From UBA993 sp964389365 (lineage in GTDB: Bacteria > Bacillota > Dethiobacteria > DTU022), in contig CAYMDO010000012.1 of the NCBI GenBank assembly GCA_964389365.1, forward strand, positions 1-58,224: a stretch of DNA of 58,224 bases, given 5' to 3'. Positions within the stretch are counted from its first letter, which is position 1, and the number at the start of each line of letters is the position of its first letter. The position numbers were made by a program, and so were the translations under genes. This document shows positions 1 to 7,786 of the stretch, in pieces. A model generated the notes under the pieces. The model made no database searches, was not told where the DNA came from, and saw nothing but the letters and a program-made list of their open reading frames with translations.

Positions 1-87
1 ACTGCATCAGGGTTAAGCGGCCTTTCCTAACTACTAAACTGCAAAAGTCAGGATAGTAACAACCGCCACCTTTTTTGTCAATACGCG

Positions 88-112
88 TGTCAAGGGGTCG
101 GGGTTGTTGACA
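88..112. repeat. REP-like dispersed repeat, degenerate copy
   Basis: TGTCAA at 88-93 and TTGACA at 107-112 enclose a G-rich core (GGGGTCGGGG). The same architecture, TGTCAA / GGGGACGGGGG / TTGACA, flanks the transposase near 57.4-58.1 kb and occurs at about 7.3 kb. This copy has one core substitution and a slightly different spacing. The rest of 1-209 shows nothing I can recognise. Confidence 0.55.
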
Positions 113-209
113 ATCTTCTGTATCGCTTAAATAGCGGTTTGATTCCCTGTTGGAAGGCATGATTTTCCTTCCTACAAGTGATCGATAATTAATGATTGAC
201 CACGTAAGG

Positions 210-1505
210 TTATTTTTTAGGCTCCGGTGGAAGGGGTACAGAATTGTCGCCCAGATATTTTGCCCTGACCAACGGCAAAAGGGATGCCAGTCCGGATACA
301 GCTAATGCAAAGAAAAGGGGTAGTATTCCAATCTGGAATAAAAGTACCAGCAACCCTGCTAGACTGAGATACTGTAACCACGGGTAGAAAGGAGCAAAAA
401 ATGTAGGCCGGTAATTGGTATCCTTTTTCTTACGAAATGCTAATTGAGCCAGGGTAGCTAAAATATAACTGATCAAAAGCATCGATGAAGCTATTTCGAC
501 AAGAGTGGCTAAAGGCAAAATCACAATAGCCAGCAGGATCAGCAAACCTGTGGAAATAATTGATACTGAGGGCAAATTGCTTTTTAGGATACCGGCACCA
601 ACAACAGGAGGCAGCAATCCATCCCGGCTCATCGCCAGGGGATAACGGGAGGCGGCAGCTATGCCGGCGTTGGCAGTAGTTATAAAAGCCAAAAATGCTG
701 CCAGCGACGCAATTATTAAGCCTGCTTGCCCCAACGTGATGCCTGCAATGTCGGCCACCGGAGTATATGTCTTCCTCAAAGCATCTGCATCACTAACCCC
801 TACGGTAACAAAGACTACAGCAACATAGATAAAAGCTGTGATCAGAAGTCCGGTGATCATTCCAAGGGGAATATTTCTGCGCGGTCTCTTAACTTCTTCC
901 GCCAAACCGGTTATTACCAGCAGGCCACCGTAAGATATGAAAATGAACCCGGCTGTGGCCAGGACAGGCATAAATCCTGAAGAAAAGAAAGGTATAAAAT
1001 GATCTAAGCTGACAGAAGGGCCGCTACTGAAAATAAATATCCCGATCAACCCAATTAATACTGCAGTGAGAATTATCTGCGCAGCGCCGACAATTTTAAT
1101 ACCGAGCAGGTTTATGGCAACAAATATCAAACAGGCAGCCACTGCAACCAATTTCGGGTTTATATCAGTGAAAGCAGAGCTATATAAACCGATGCCAAGC
1201 AGGGCATAAGAACTTTTCAATGTAATGGCGAACCAGCGAGTAAATCCGGCAATTGAACCGACAGAATAACCGATCCCCCTGCTGGCAAAAAAATAGATGC
1301 CGCCAGCTTTAGGCATGGCGGTCGACAGCTCAGCCGCACTCAATAGTGTAGGAACACAGATTAGAGCCGCTAAACCGTAGGCAAGGATTACAGCCGGACC
1401 TGATCGGCTAAACGCGATGCCCGGAAGGACAAACAGCCCGGCAGCAATCATTGAGCCGGCAGTGATCATTATGACATCGAGTAACCCTAATTCTCTCTTC
1501 AGCAA
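210..1505 (-). CDS. APC-superfamily amino acid permease
   Basis: This is a polytopic inner-membrane protein of 431 residues with about 12 hydrophobic segments spread along its length, as expected for amino acid/polyamine/organocation permeases. The N-terminal helix carries the family glycine-rich signature (MITAGSMIAAGLFVLPG), and the segment around residue 60-75 (ELSTAMPKAGGIYFF) matches the conserved substrate-site helix and loop. It should move an amino acid or amine by proton symport or antiport. The substrate cannot be read from sequence. No universal-stress or CBS regulatory domain follows the membrane part, unlike some homologues. It stands alone between a repeat and an IS remnant, so no operon context helps. 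Confidence 0.85.
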   Translation of the reverse strand: MLKRELGLLDVIMITAGSMIAAGLFVLPGIAFSRSGPAVILAYGLAALICVPTLLSAAELSTAMPKAGGIYFFASRGIGYSVGSIAGFTRWFAITLKSSYALLGIGLYSSAFTDINPKLVAVAACLIFVAINLLGIKIVGAAQIILTAVLIGLIGIFIFSSGPSVSLDHFIPFFSSGFMPVLATAGFIFISYGGLLVITGLAEEVKRPRRNIPLGMITGLLITAFIYVAVVFVTVGVSDADALRKTYTPVADIAGITLGQAGLIIASLAAFLAFITTANAGIAAASRYPLAMSRDGLLPPVVGAGILKSNLPSVSIISTGLLILLAIVILPLATLVEIASSMLLISYILATLAQLAFRKKKDTNYRPTFFAPFYPWLQYLSLAGLLVLLFQIGILPLFFALAVSGLASLLPLVRAKYLGDNSVPLPPEPKK

Positions 1506-1576
1506 ATACTCGTTTCACCCGGCCGGAATCACTTATTTTTCAGCTTAATTACCATACGAGTTTAACACTGCTGCAT

Positions 1577-1765
1577 TCAAGTTTCAATGCTTATTAATCG
1601 ATCCCTTTTCGTAAAGGCTTCATATTCTTCCCACAGGGTTTCGGTTATTTCGCTGACCGCGCTTTTACTGATCAAGCAGTTGCCCTTATCGCCGGTAAAG
1701 GTGGCTTCGCTATCCCTGGTCGACAGGCCCCCGGCATATATCCCAGCCACCAGGTAGCGAACAGA
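1577..1765 (-). pseudogene. IS256/Mutator-family transposase fragment
   Basis: About 60 codons resemble an internal part of IS256-family transposases: a segment like VRYLVAGIYAGGLSTRD, then a degenerate stretch, then SKSAVSEITETLWEEYEAF. The upstream part of the open frame (to 1855) is unrelated and AT-rich. The DDE catalytic residues are absent, so this is an inactive remnant of an old insertion. The assignment rests on pattern memory of the family motif, not on an alignment. Confidence 0.65.
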
Positions 1766-2013
1766 CATTTTAGGGCATAGCCCATCACCTGCTAAAAAAA
1801 AGGATTTTTTAAAATTATGTGAAATATATTTATATAGAAACAAGAAGGGCAACAATTGTCAAAATCATTCCTGCTTCAGACTGACTCTAAGCGGTAAAAA
1901 CAATCGGCTTTGCCGTAATTACCGCACTGCCGGTAGGTTGCGGGTCATTTGCTGATGCCAAAAGATGTGGAGAAACCCTGTGACAGAAGAAAAAGAAAGA
2001 GGGGTGAGAAAGC

Positions 2014-3930
2014 ATGAGTGGTGTGAAAATAATCCGTTGCTTCTGTGTCTTTTTGATTATTGTAATGTTCGCACCCCTCATTTCTGTTATTAAGCAGGCG
2101 GATGCCAATCAGGATAACATCGGTAATAAGGGTGTCCAGATTATATGCGGTTTTCAATACGGCCTTCCAATAGCTGACGCTTATATAATGTCGATCGTCG
2201 ATTCATTAAGAACTGCAGGCATGCCAGCTGATAATATCTTTGTAACATTCCTGGATCTAGGCCGAAAGGATACCGATCAGCAGAAGCTCCTCATGCAAGA
2301 GAAGCTTGCGTTAACTTCAAGGGATCATTCAATAGATCTGATCATCGCCACCGATCAGGTTGCTGCTGATTTTGTAGCTGAGGAAGCAAAAGACCTGTTT
2401 GAGGGTATTCCCTTGGTTGTTTCATACGACGAAATGCCGGCCTGGGAAGGCGCTCCGCGAAAATTAATTATTGCCGCTGCTTCCAATGATTCTGAAGGCA
2501 CTGCAAGATACGCCTTTGAACTTTTTCCGCATACAAAAAATGTGGTAGTTGTTATGGGAGTGGATGACGAGAAGGCGCCTTTTGTTGATAGTCTGATCAT
2601 CGCCATCGAGAGCTTAAATAAGCAGGTTGGCATTGAGCAGACAAAGGATTTAACCTATTTTGAGATGCTTGAGCGAATTGCCGTTTTACCCCCCGACACC
2701 ATTGTTTTTTACGGGTCCTATTTCCAGGACATTAGCGGCGAAACGTTTGTACCGGCTGCTGTTGCTAATACGGTCAGTCATGTGGCTAATGCACCGGTTT
2801 TTGCGTTTGCAGACATGCATATTAAGCATGGCTTGATCGGCGGGTCTGTGATCATCACGGAAAAACTCGGCCAACAGGTAGCAGAGGCTGCAGTGAACTA
2901 TTTAACCGGCGCACTCGTTTTGACCGAGGAACCGACCCGCATAGAACCAGATTTCTATCCCTTGTTCAACTGGCAGCAGTTAAAACGTTTCGGCGCCGAT
3001 CCTGACATACTGCCGGCAAATACTGTCTTTTTAAATAAAAGCCCCACATTGTGGGATGAATATAAAGAAATAATCATTACGGCCGCTATCCTGCTTGCCG
3101 GGCTGGCTATTTTAAGTATTTTTTTAACAATACGCAACCGCCAGCTGAAACTGGCTAAAGTAGAGCTCTTTCTGCATAGTGAAACCCTTAACGGGCGCGT
3201 AGCCGAGCGAACCGCTCAACTGGAAGCAAAAAACCGGGAGCTGGAGGCTTTTTCCTACTCTGTCTCGCACGATCTTAAGGCGCCCTTGAGAGTAATCGAT
3301 GGTTACAGCAGCCTACTCTTAGCCAATCATGCCGGAAACCTTGATCGGGAAGGACGCGCTTTCCTTGACACAGTCCGACACTCGGTTGTTAAAATGAACA
3401 TTATGATTGATGATCTTTTAAACTATGCACGCTTAGAACAGCGGGCGTGGCAGCGGCAAGATGTAGATTTACAAGCACTGGTGAACTGCTGTCTAACAAC
3501 TTTTAACGAAGAAGCCCAAGCTTGGAGCGGTTCGGTTGAGGTCGATCTTCCTGAAATAGTAATCCATAATGATCCGGATGGCCTGGCGCTGATTCTGCGC
3601 AATCTGCTTGATAACGCATTTAAGTACAGCAGTAAAACAGAAAGGCCGATTGTCAGGATCAGCGGCCGGGTTGAAGCAGAATCTTTGATCGTGATGATTA
3701 GTGACAATGGGATCGGCTTCGATATGCAGTATCACGATCGCCTCTTTGGTATTTTCAACCGGCTTCATCCGGAAGGTGAATACAACGGCACCGGCATCGG
3801 CCTGGCCATAGTCCGAAAAGCAGCAGAAAGGCTGGGTGGCCGGATTTGGGCTGATAGCACCCCCGGCAAAGGCTCTACCTTTTACCTGGAAATACCGCTT
3901 ACCGCGACTAGCGGTAATGGTGGTACCTAA
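2014..3930 (+). CDS. Membrane sensor histidine kinase with ABC-type periplasmic sensor domain
   Basis: 638 residues. A signal anchor or TM segment lies at about 8-27. Residues about 40-310 form an extracytoplasmic domain resembling the ABC substrate-binding protein family of PF04392. A second TM is at about 353-374, and a short coiled linker leads to a HisKA domain with phosphoacceptor His419 (SYSVSHDLKAPLR). The HATPase_c domain shows the N box (NLLDNAFKYSS), DNGIGFD and GTGIGLAIVRKA. It should autophosphorylate on ligand binding and pass phosphate to a response regulator. The start is set by AGGGGTGAG 5 nt upstream. A response regulator begins 175 nt downstream but is truncated, so the kinase may have lost its partner. 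Confidence 0.9.
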   Translation: MSGVKIIRCFCVFLIIVMFAPLISVIKQADANQDNIGNKGVQIICGFQYGLPIADAYIMSIVDSLRTAGMPADNIFVTFLDLGRKDTDQQKLLMQEKLALTSRDHSIDLIIATDQVAADFVAEEAKDLFEGIPLVVSYDEMPAWEGAPRKLIIAAASNDSEGTARYAFELFPHTKNVVVVMGVDDEKAPFVDSLIIAIESLNKQVGIEQTKDLTYFEMLERIAVLPPDTIVFYGSYFQDISGETFVPAAVANTVSHVANAPVFAFADMHIKHGLIGGSVIITEKLGQQVAEAAVNYLTGALVLTEEPTRIEPDFYPLFNWQQLKRFGADPDILPANTVFLNKSPTLWDEYKEIIITAAILLAGLAILSIFLTIRNRQLKLAKVELFLHSETLNGRVAERTAQLEAKNRELEAFSYSVSHDLKAPLRVIDGYSSLLLANHAGNLDREGRAFLDTVRHSVVKMNIMIDDLLNYARLEQRAWQRQDVDLQALVNCCLTTFNEEAQAWSGSVEVDLPEIVIHNDPDGLALILRNLLDNAFKYSSKTERPIVRISGRVEAESLIVMISDNGIGFDMQYHDRLFGIFNRLHPEGEYNGTGIGLAIVRKAAERLGGRIWADSTPGKGSTFYLEIPLTATSGNGGT

Positions 3931-4105
3931 CCCTGCCAGGTAGAGATAAATTTGTGCTAGGAGAACCTGATTCGATCAATCATGTTGGTTGAGGAGAAAT
4001 CCACAGACCCGGATCTGACCCGGAGGGCTTTTGTTGCCCTGAAAGTTGCCAGTCGGCTCCAGGTAGCTATCGGGGTGCTATGGTGCTATAAGGAGGTTTT
4101 GAACG

Positions 4106-4270
4106 ATGAAAATACTTTATGCGGAAGATAACCCGGAAGATGCTATTCTTCTAAAGCGGGCACTAACCGTTCAGGAACCCACGATATGGGTGTTATTAAA
4201 TTCTTTTTCTGCATCAGTGACAATGTCTCGCAAGACAGATGCCACCGAATCGGGGAGCGGTTCAGGCTGA
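4106..4270 (+). pseudogene. Truncated response regulator (receiver N-terminus only)
   Basis: A perfect AGGAGG (4091-4096) precedes an ATG that opens MKILYAEDNPEDAILLKRAL, the classic beta1-alpha1 of a CheY/Rcp1-like receiver with its acidic pair. After about 20-24 codons the similarity stops. The frame then runs through the antisense of the mttB 3' end and closes at 4268-4270. No phospho-acceptor Asp of beta3 is present. It lies directly downstream of, and in the same direction as, the 2014-3930 kinase, so it is presumably the broken cognate regulator. The break point, about 4165-4190, is also where mttB homology ends, so a rearrangement joined the two. Confidence 0.7.
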
Positions 4271-5658
4271 TGGGTGGCCAGGATGTTTTTTGCTGCTTCA
4301 TTGCAACGGGTATGCATATCCTTGCCGCCGGCATCTTTCCAAACCCCGCGGGTATTGCGGTCGATCAGCTGGCTTTGCGACTGGTTTATCTTGAAATTAT
4401 CAAAAGTATGCTGGTGGGTAACAAATTCGCCCCCGATCCCAACCTCCCTAATCACATCAACTGCCAGGGTTTCATCGTTTATCGGAACCCCGTCTAACAT
4501 ACGTCTAATCATACGCACAAATTCGTTATCAGCAACCAACAGGCCAAAGTCCATGGTCATTCCCAGCTCCACCATCCCAAGGCCGTAGATCATGTTGGCA
4601 CCTGCCAACGCTGCAGCCATGAGGGTCAGAGTCCTTTCCTGACCAGCCTGAAGGTCGCCCAGCTTGCTGTCAGTCTATGAACCGGCAAGGAAGCTGGGAA
4701 TCCGGTAGTTCTTAGCCATGGCTGCCACGCATGCCCCGAGCATTGCCATTTCCGGGCAGCCAACCGTAGCGGTACCACGGCGCATCTCCATCATCGTCGT
4801 TGAGCTGCCGTAGATATTCGGAGTGCCCGGGTAAGTCAGCTGGCTCAGGCAGATGCCGGCCAGCACTTCAGCGTTATGGGTCACCAGGGTACCGGCTAAG
4901 GTAACAGGGCTGGTGCCTCCGGCAAGGGCCATTGAGAGCACATTAACCGGGATCTCCTGCCGGGCATAGGCAATTATGGTTTCACAGGTTTCACGGGCCA
5001 ACGACAGCGGGCTCTGCGGGCAAACATCGGCCGAGATAATCGGCCGGGAGCGCAATATCTCTTTTCCGCCAACCACAGCGGAGGCCATCTCGATAATCAG
5101 TTCAGCCAGACGGAAATTAAAAGGAGCCGTGCTGCAGTGTTTTGAGGTGTTTGAAATCATCGCCTCAAAATTATGCAGCGGGAAGATCGCCTGGCTCACG
5201 TCACGAGGCACAACCGGGCAATCGAGGATATCGTATTGATCGAGGTAGTCAACCAGCTTTGAAACATCTGCTGTATCCTGCTTGGTTGATTCACGGATCG
5301 AGCCGTCCTCAAGGTCGGCCACCTGCACCCCGCAGCTGAAGTTGCAAAACCCAACCCGCCGGCCGCCCATCACATAATCGTGCTGCGGGTTGCGTGCCGC
5401 CATTACAAAGCTGGGGGGGGCCGAACGGATACAGTTCTCAACCACATAAGCCGGGAAATAGACAATCTGGCCTGCTTTATCAACCGTACAGCCGCCACCA
5501 TGGTAGATTTCGAGGGCGTCATCGCTGTAAACTTTAATACCGGTATGTTTCAATACTTCCAACGTGGCATCATGAATCCGATCCACAGCCGCGGCTGAGA
5601 TACAGTTTAAACCAAATCCTTCAACCATCATTTCGGCTGCTGCCTTGCTTCGCCTCAA
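4171..5658 (-). CDS. mttB: Trimethylamine methyltransferase MttB with in-frame amber (pyrrolysine) codon
   Basis: MttB moves a methyl group from trimethylamine to a cognate corrinoid protein. The frame gives 327 residues, then TAG (4675-4677), then 167 more residues in the same frame before TGA: 495 residues, the usual MttB length. The TAG is codon 328, close to the pyrrolysine position of methanogen MttB (334 in Methanosarcina barkeri). Flanks FLAGS-[TAG]-TDSK and the following ALAGANMIYGLGM and NDETLAVDVI stretches match the family without a gap. The start is TTG at 5658, behind AAGGAGG. No corrinoid protein, MtbA or pyl genes lie in this window. The last residues (about NNTHIVGS) may be read across a rearrangement junction. 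Alternative: an ordinary nonsense mutation, which is unlikely given position and intact flanks. Confidence 0.88.
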
Positions 5659-5778
5659 TTTGAAAAACCTCCTTTTGCCTTAAATGCAGGGCCACCTGTC
5701 CGCTTCTACGCCGCAGAAATCATATCATAACGATAAATCACCGGTCAATCAGGCAACTTGACCGCATGACAGCAGATG

Positions 5779-5973
5779 CTATTTAAATAAAGAATTCGCG
5801 AATTCTTTCGCTCCTTCCTCCGCCGGGGTTATCCAACTGCCGATTACCTGCCGTATTGTATCATTTTGCCTTGAAGCAGAGATTACAATAGCCGGTTTAA
5901 CCACTTTTTCTGGGTAATCAACAGCCAGCCACTTCGATTGTTTTTCTTCGATCTTTAATAACTTCTTAAGCAT
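5779..5973 (-). CDS. Small hypothetical protein
   Basis: 64 residues, Lys-rich N-terminus, mixed composition, no TM, and no motif I recognise. A GAGGG sequence lies a few bases before the ATG, so translation is plausible. It ends in TAG, and readthrough would add only about 10 codons before TGA. It sits about 120 nt upstream of mttB on the same strand and could be co-transcribed with it, but nothing in the sequence links it to methylamine metabolism. Confidence 0.4.
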   Translation of the reverse strand: MLKKLLKIEEKQSKWLAVDYPEKVVKPAIVISASRQNDTIRQVIGSWITPAEEGAKEFANSLFK

Positions 5974-6074
5974 GACCGTTCCCTCTTATATTCCAAAAAT
6001 CTGCGATCAGAGTAAGCTATTCTTTGATCTCGTAACCATCTCCTGCAGAATTTTTGCAGTGAAAAAAGATTCTA

Positions 6075-6103
6075 TTGTTCTTCATAATTTTATGGTGCAT
6101 AAT
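6075..6103 (+). promoter_or_regulatory. Putative sigma-A promoter of vapBC
   Basis: TTGTTC (6075-6080) and CATAAT (6098-6103) are separated by 17 nt in an AT-rich stretch, 22 nt before the chosen vapB start. The position and spacing fit a housekeeping promoter. VapBC systems usually autoregulate here, but I see no clear palindromic operator. Confidence 0.45.
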
Positions 6104-6125
6104 ATGTATGAAGGAGTTGATGATA

Positions 6126-6347
6126 ATGCGTACTACTTTAAACCTGTCTGAGCTGATTGTAAGAGAAGTTGAAGCTCTATATGGCTCCAAGAATCGGTCA
6201 AAAGCGGTTGAAAAAGCCCTGGGGGATGCAATCAGGCTGAAAAAGCTGCATGCTTTTATGGCTTTGAAAGGAAGGGTAGAAATTGACGAAGAAGCAGTAA
6301 GAAAAATCAGACTGGCAGAGCTGGATAAAAATGAAGATAATCGTTGA
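6126..6347 (+). CDS. vapB: VapB-type antitoxin (ribbon-helix-helix)
   Basis: From ATG 6126 the protein starts MRTTLNLSELIVREVEALYG, the typical N-terminal beta-strand and helix of short RHH antitoxins paired with PIN toxins. The total is 73 residues. This start was preferred over upstream ATGs because AAGGAG (6111-6116) is 9 nt away and homology begins here. The basic and acidic C-terminal half would bind and cover the toxin. The stop overlaps the toxin start by 17 nt, the usual translational coupling of such pairs. Expected to bind its own promoter with the toxin. Confidence 0.85.
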   Translation: MRTTLNLSELIVREVEALYGSKNRSKAVEKALGDAIRLKKLHAFMALKGRVEIDEEAVRKIRLAELDKNEDNR

Positions 6348-6720
6348 CTCAGCGGTATGGATTGAATACCTGAGAAACAAGCCTTCAGTAACAGAAAAAC
6401 TTGACCAATTATTGCTGGCTGGGACTATCGTCACAGTGGGTCCGGTGATCGCTGAATTATTGCAGGGTGCAAAAACAGAAAAAGATTACCGGCTTCTAGA
6501 AAATAATTTCGGTGGCTTACCCCTTCTGGAAACCAAGGTTGAGGATTGGATCAAGGCCGGTAGCATTTCATATGAATTAAGGAAAAGAGGAGTTGCCATC
6601 CCTTTAACAGATTGCCTGATAGCAGCAGTTGCTATCCTTAATAATGCTTTAGTCATGACCTACGACATTCATTTTGAATATATTCCGAATCTGAAATTAT
6701 ATGATATTGCCGGCAGGTAA
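6331..6720 (+). CDS. vapC: VapC-type PIN-domain toxin (ribonuclease)
   Basis: 129 residues forming a single PIN domain. The acidic metal-binding residues are visible: Asp6 (IIVDSAVWIEYL), Glu42 (VIAELLQG), Asp94 (PLTDCLIAAVA) and Asp112 (TYDIHF). Such toxins cleave RNA, commonly tRNA or rRNA, with Mg2+ when freed from the antitoxin. All catalytic positions are intact, so it looks functional. Length is normal for the family. It overlaps vapB by 17 nt and is likely co-transcribed. Confidence 0.88.
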   Translation: MKIIVDSAVWIEYLRNKPSVTEKLDQLLLAGTIVTVGPVIAELLQGAKTEKDYRLLENNFGGLPLLETKVEDWIKAGSISYELRKRGVAIPLTDCLIAAVAILNNALVMTYDIHFEYIPNLKLYDIAGR

Positions 6721-6748
6721 AGGAGTAAAATTACTCACGGTTGTTGCA

Positions 6749-6944
6749 CCTGAGTTCGACAGTATAACAGGCAAATATGGCTGATTTGAAAAACAAGGGT
6801 GCTTAATTACCTGGCTTTTTCAGCTTTTTGCTCTTTGAAAAAACAAAGCCCTGTAGTTACACGCCTGTTTTTTCATTAGGCTTAAATAGCCCTCCATATT
6901 TGGCTATCTGCCTGTTTTTTGTCCTACGCACTGTCGAACTCGGG
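6749..6944. repeat. MITE-like element with terminal inverted repeats
   Basis: CC-T-GAGTTCGACAGT at 6749-6763 is mirrored by ACTGTCGAACTC-G-GG at 6930-6944 (14 of 15 positions pair). Subterminal words (AACAGGCA, AAATATGG) are also shared by the two arms in inverted order. The 196-bp interior has no convincing gene. This is the form of a small non-autonomous element or the joined ends of a deleted insertion sequence. I see no clean target-site duplication. Confidence 0.5.
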
Positions 6945-7285
6945 AACAAGCATGACGAGAAATACACTGGTATTGATGGCAATCAGCGGCCGTCTGCTTT
7001 TCGTAATATCCTGTCTTTCTTTAAGCCATCCGGATTTAACCGGATCAAAACCCAGAAGTATACTATTCTCCTTTACTAATAATCTCCCTGCATCAAAGAA
7101 TCATAGGCATAGCTATAATCATTTGCCTGATCCCTGTTATCGCCAAAACATAAGTGTAACAAGCTTCGTCCAAGGCAGAACAGCCACTCATAAACCTTTA
7201 CAAATCTTTTGGGTGAAGACCAAAAAGCACCAGCATACAGACGCAATTAACAAAAAGATTACGGCACACGCGACTGTATAAAAAA
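6945..7285. other. Intergenic stretch without a recognisable gene
   Basis: Open frames here (up to 120 codons) have no start signal, no recognisable motif and irregular composition. I see no RNA gene or terminator. It separates the MITE-like element from the repeat and promoter region of the metal-resistance genes. Confidence 0.5.
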
Positions 7286-7340
7286 TTGTCAACACCCCCG
7301 TCCCCCTGACAATACCCCTGTTGACAGGCGGGGGTAACAA
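7286..7340. repeat. REP-like repeat, two adjacent copies
   Basis: The first copy is TTGTCAA, then a C-rich core (CCCCCGTCCCCC), then TGACAA (7286-7312). A second, partial copy in inverted sense, TTGACA-GGCGGGGG, follows at 7321-7334. It matches the copies beside the transposase at 57.3-58.2 kb. The inverted second copy supplies the TTGACA used as the -35 of the next promoter. Confidence 0.65.
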
Positions 7341-7380
7341 TGTTATGGTATACATGAAACTTTACTCATATGTTCATATG
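7321..7380 (+). promoter_or_regulatory. Promoter and ArsR-type operator of the metal-resistance operon
   Basis: TTGACA (7321-7326), a 17-nt spacer and TATGGT (7344-7349) form a good sigma-A promoter. CATATG-TT-CATATG (7367-7380) is a near-perfect dyad just downstream, resembling the AT-rich imperfect palindromes bound by ArsR/SmtB repressors. It lies between the promoter and the repressor start, so bound repressor would block transcription until metal releases it. Confidence 0.6.
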
Positions 7381-7396
7381 TGGTGGTGAGTTGATA

Positions 7397-7762
7397 TTGA
7401 ACCGGGAATTCGGCTGTGATATAAAGTGTAATGTTACCGCAATCCGCCAGGAGCTGGTTGATCGGGCAAAGCAAAAAATGCCCGCGCAGGATAAACTTTT
7501 CAGCCTGGCTGAATTGTTTAAGGTCCTTGGCGATTCAACCCGGATAAAAATGATCTGGGCTTTATTTGAAGAGGAAATGTGCGTCTGCGATATTGCGGCG
7601 CTGTTGGATATGAGCCAGTCAGCCATTTCCCACCAGCTAAGGGTCTTAAAGCAGGCCCGCCTGGTTAAGCCGCGGCGGGACGGCAAAAATATTTACTATT
7701 CGCTTGACGACGAGCACATCGAGCAGATATTTCTCCAGGGCTTAAAGCATATCAACGAATAA
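7397..7762 (+). CDS. ArsR/SmtB-family metal-sensing repressor (CadC-like)
   Basis: A winged-helix repressor of about 121 residues from the TTG at 7397, chosen because GGTGAG lies 6 nt upstream; ATG 7370 is possible but lacks a ribosome site and overlaps the operator. Core motifs are LFKVLGDSTRIKMIWALFE and SQSAISHQLRVLKQARLV. Metal ligands of the alpha3N site are present: the pair CVC before DIAALL and two Cys in the N-terminal arm (GCDIKC), as in Cd/Pb-sensing CadC. The C-terminal helix also has Asp/His residues suited to an alpha5 Zn site. It precedes a metal-pumping ATPase by 24 nt, so it is its regulator. Confidence 0.85.
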   Translation: MNREFGCDIKCNVTAIRQELVDRAKQKMPAQDKLFSLAELFKVLGDSTRIKMIWALFEEEMCVCDIAALLDMSQSAISHQLRVLKQARLVKPRRDGKNIYYSLDDEHIEQIFLQGLKHINE

Positions 7763-7786
7763 TGACGGGGCAGGGATACAGCAACC

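Noticed and set aside
3983..4132. Short frame MLVEEKSTDPDLTRR... between the kinase and the response regulator
   Set aside because: No ribosome site, no motif, and it overlaps the AGGAGG and start of the regulator fragment.
4186..4588. Rightward open frames over the mttB 3' end
   Set aside because: They are antisense shadows of the conserved mttB C-terminal half.
5779..5973. Pyrrolysine in the small gene ending with TAG
   Set aside because: Readthrough adds only about 10 unconserved codons, so TAG is most likely its normal stop.
6919..7281. 120-codon open frame after the MITE-like element
   Set aside because: No start signal, low-complexity and hydrophilic composition, no motif; begins inside the element.
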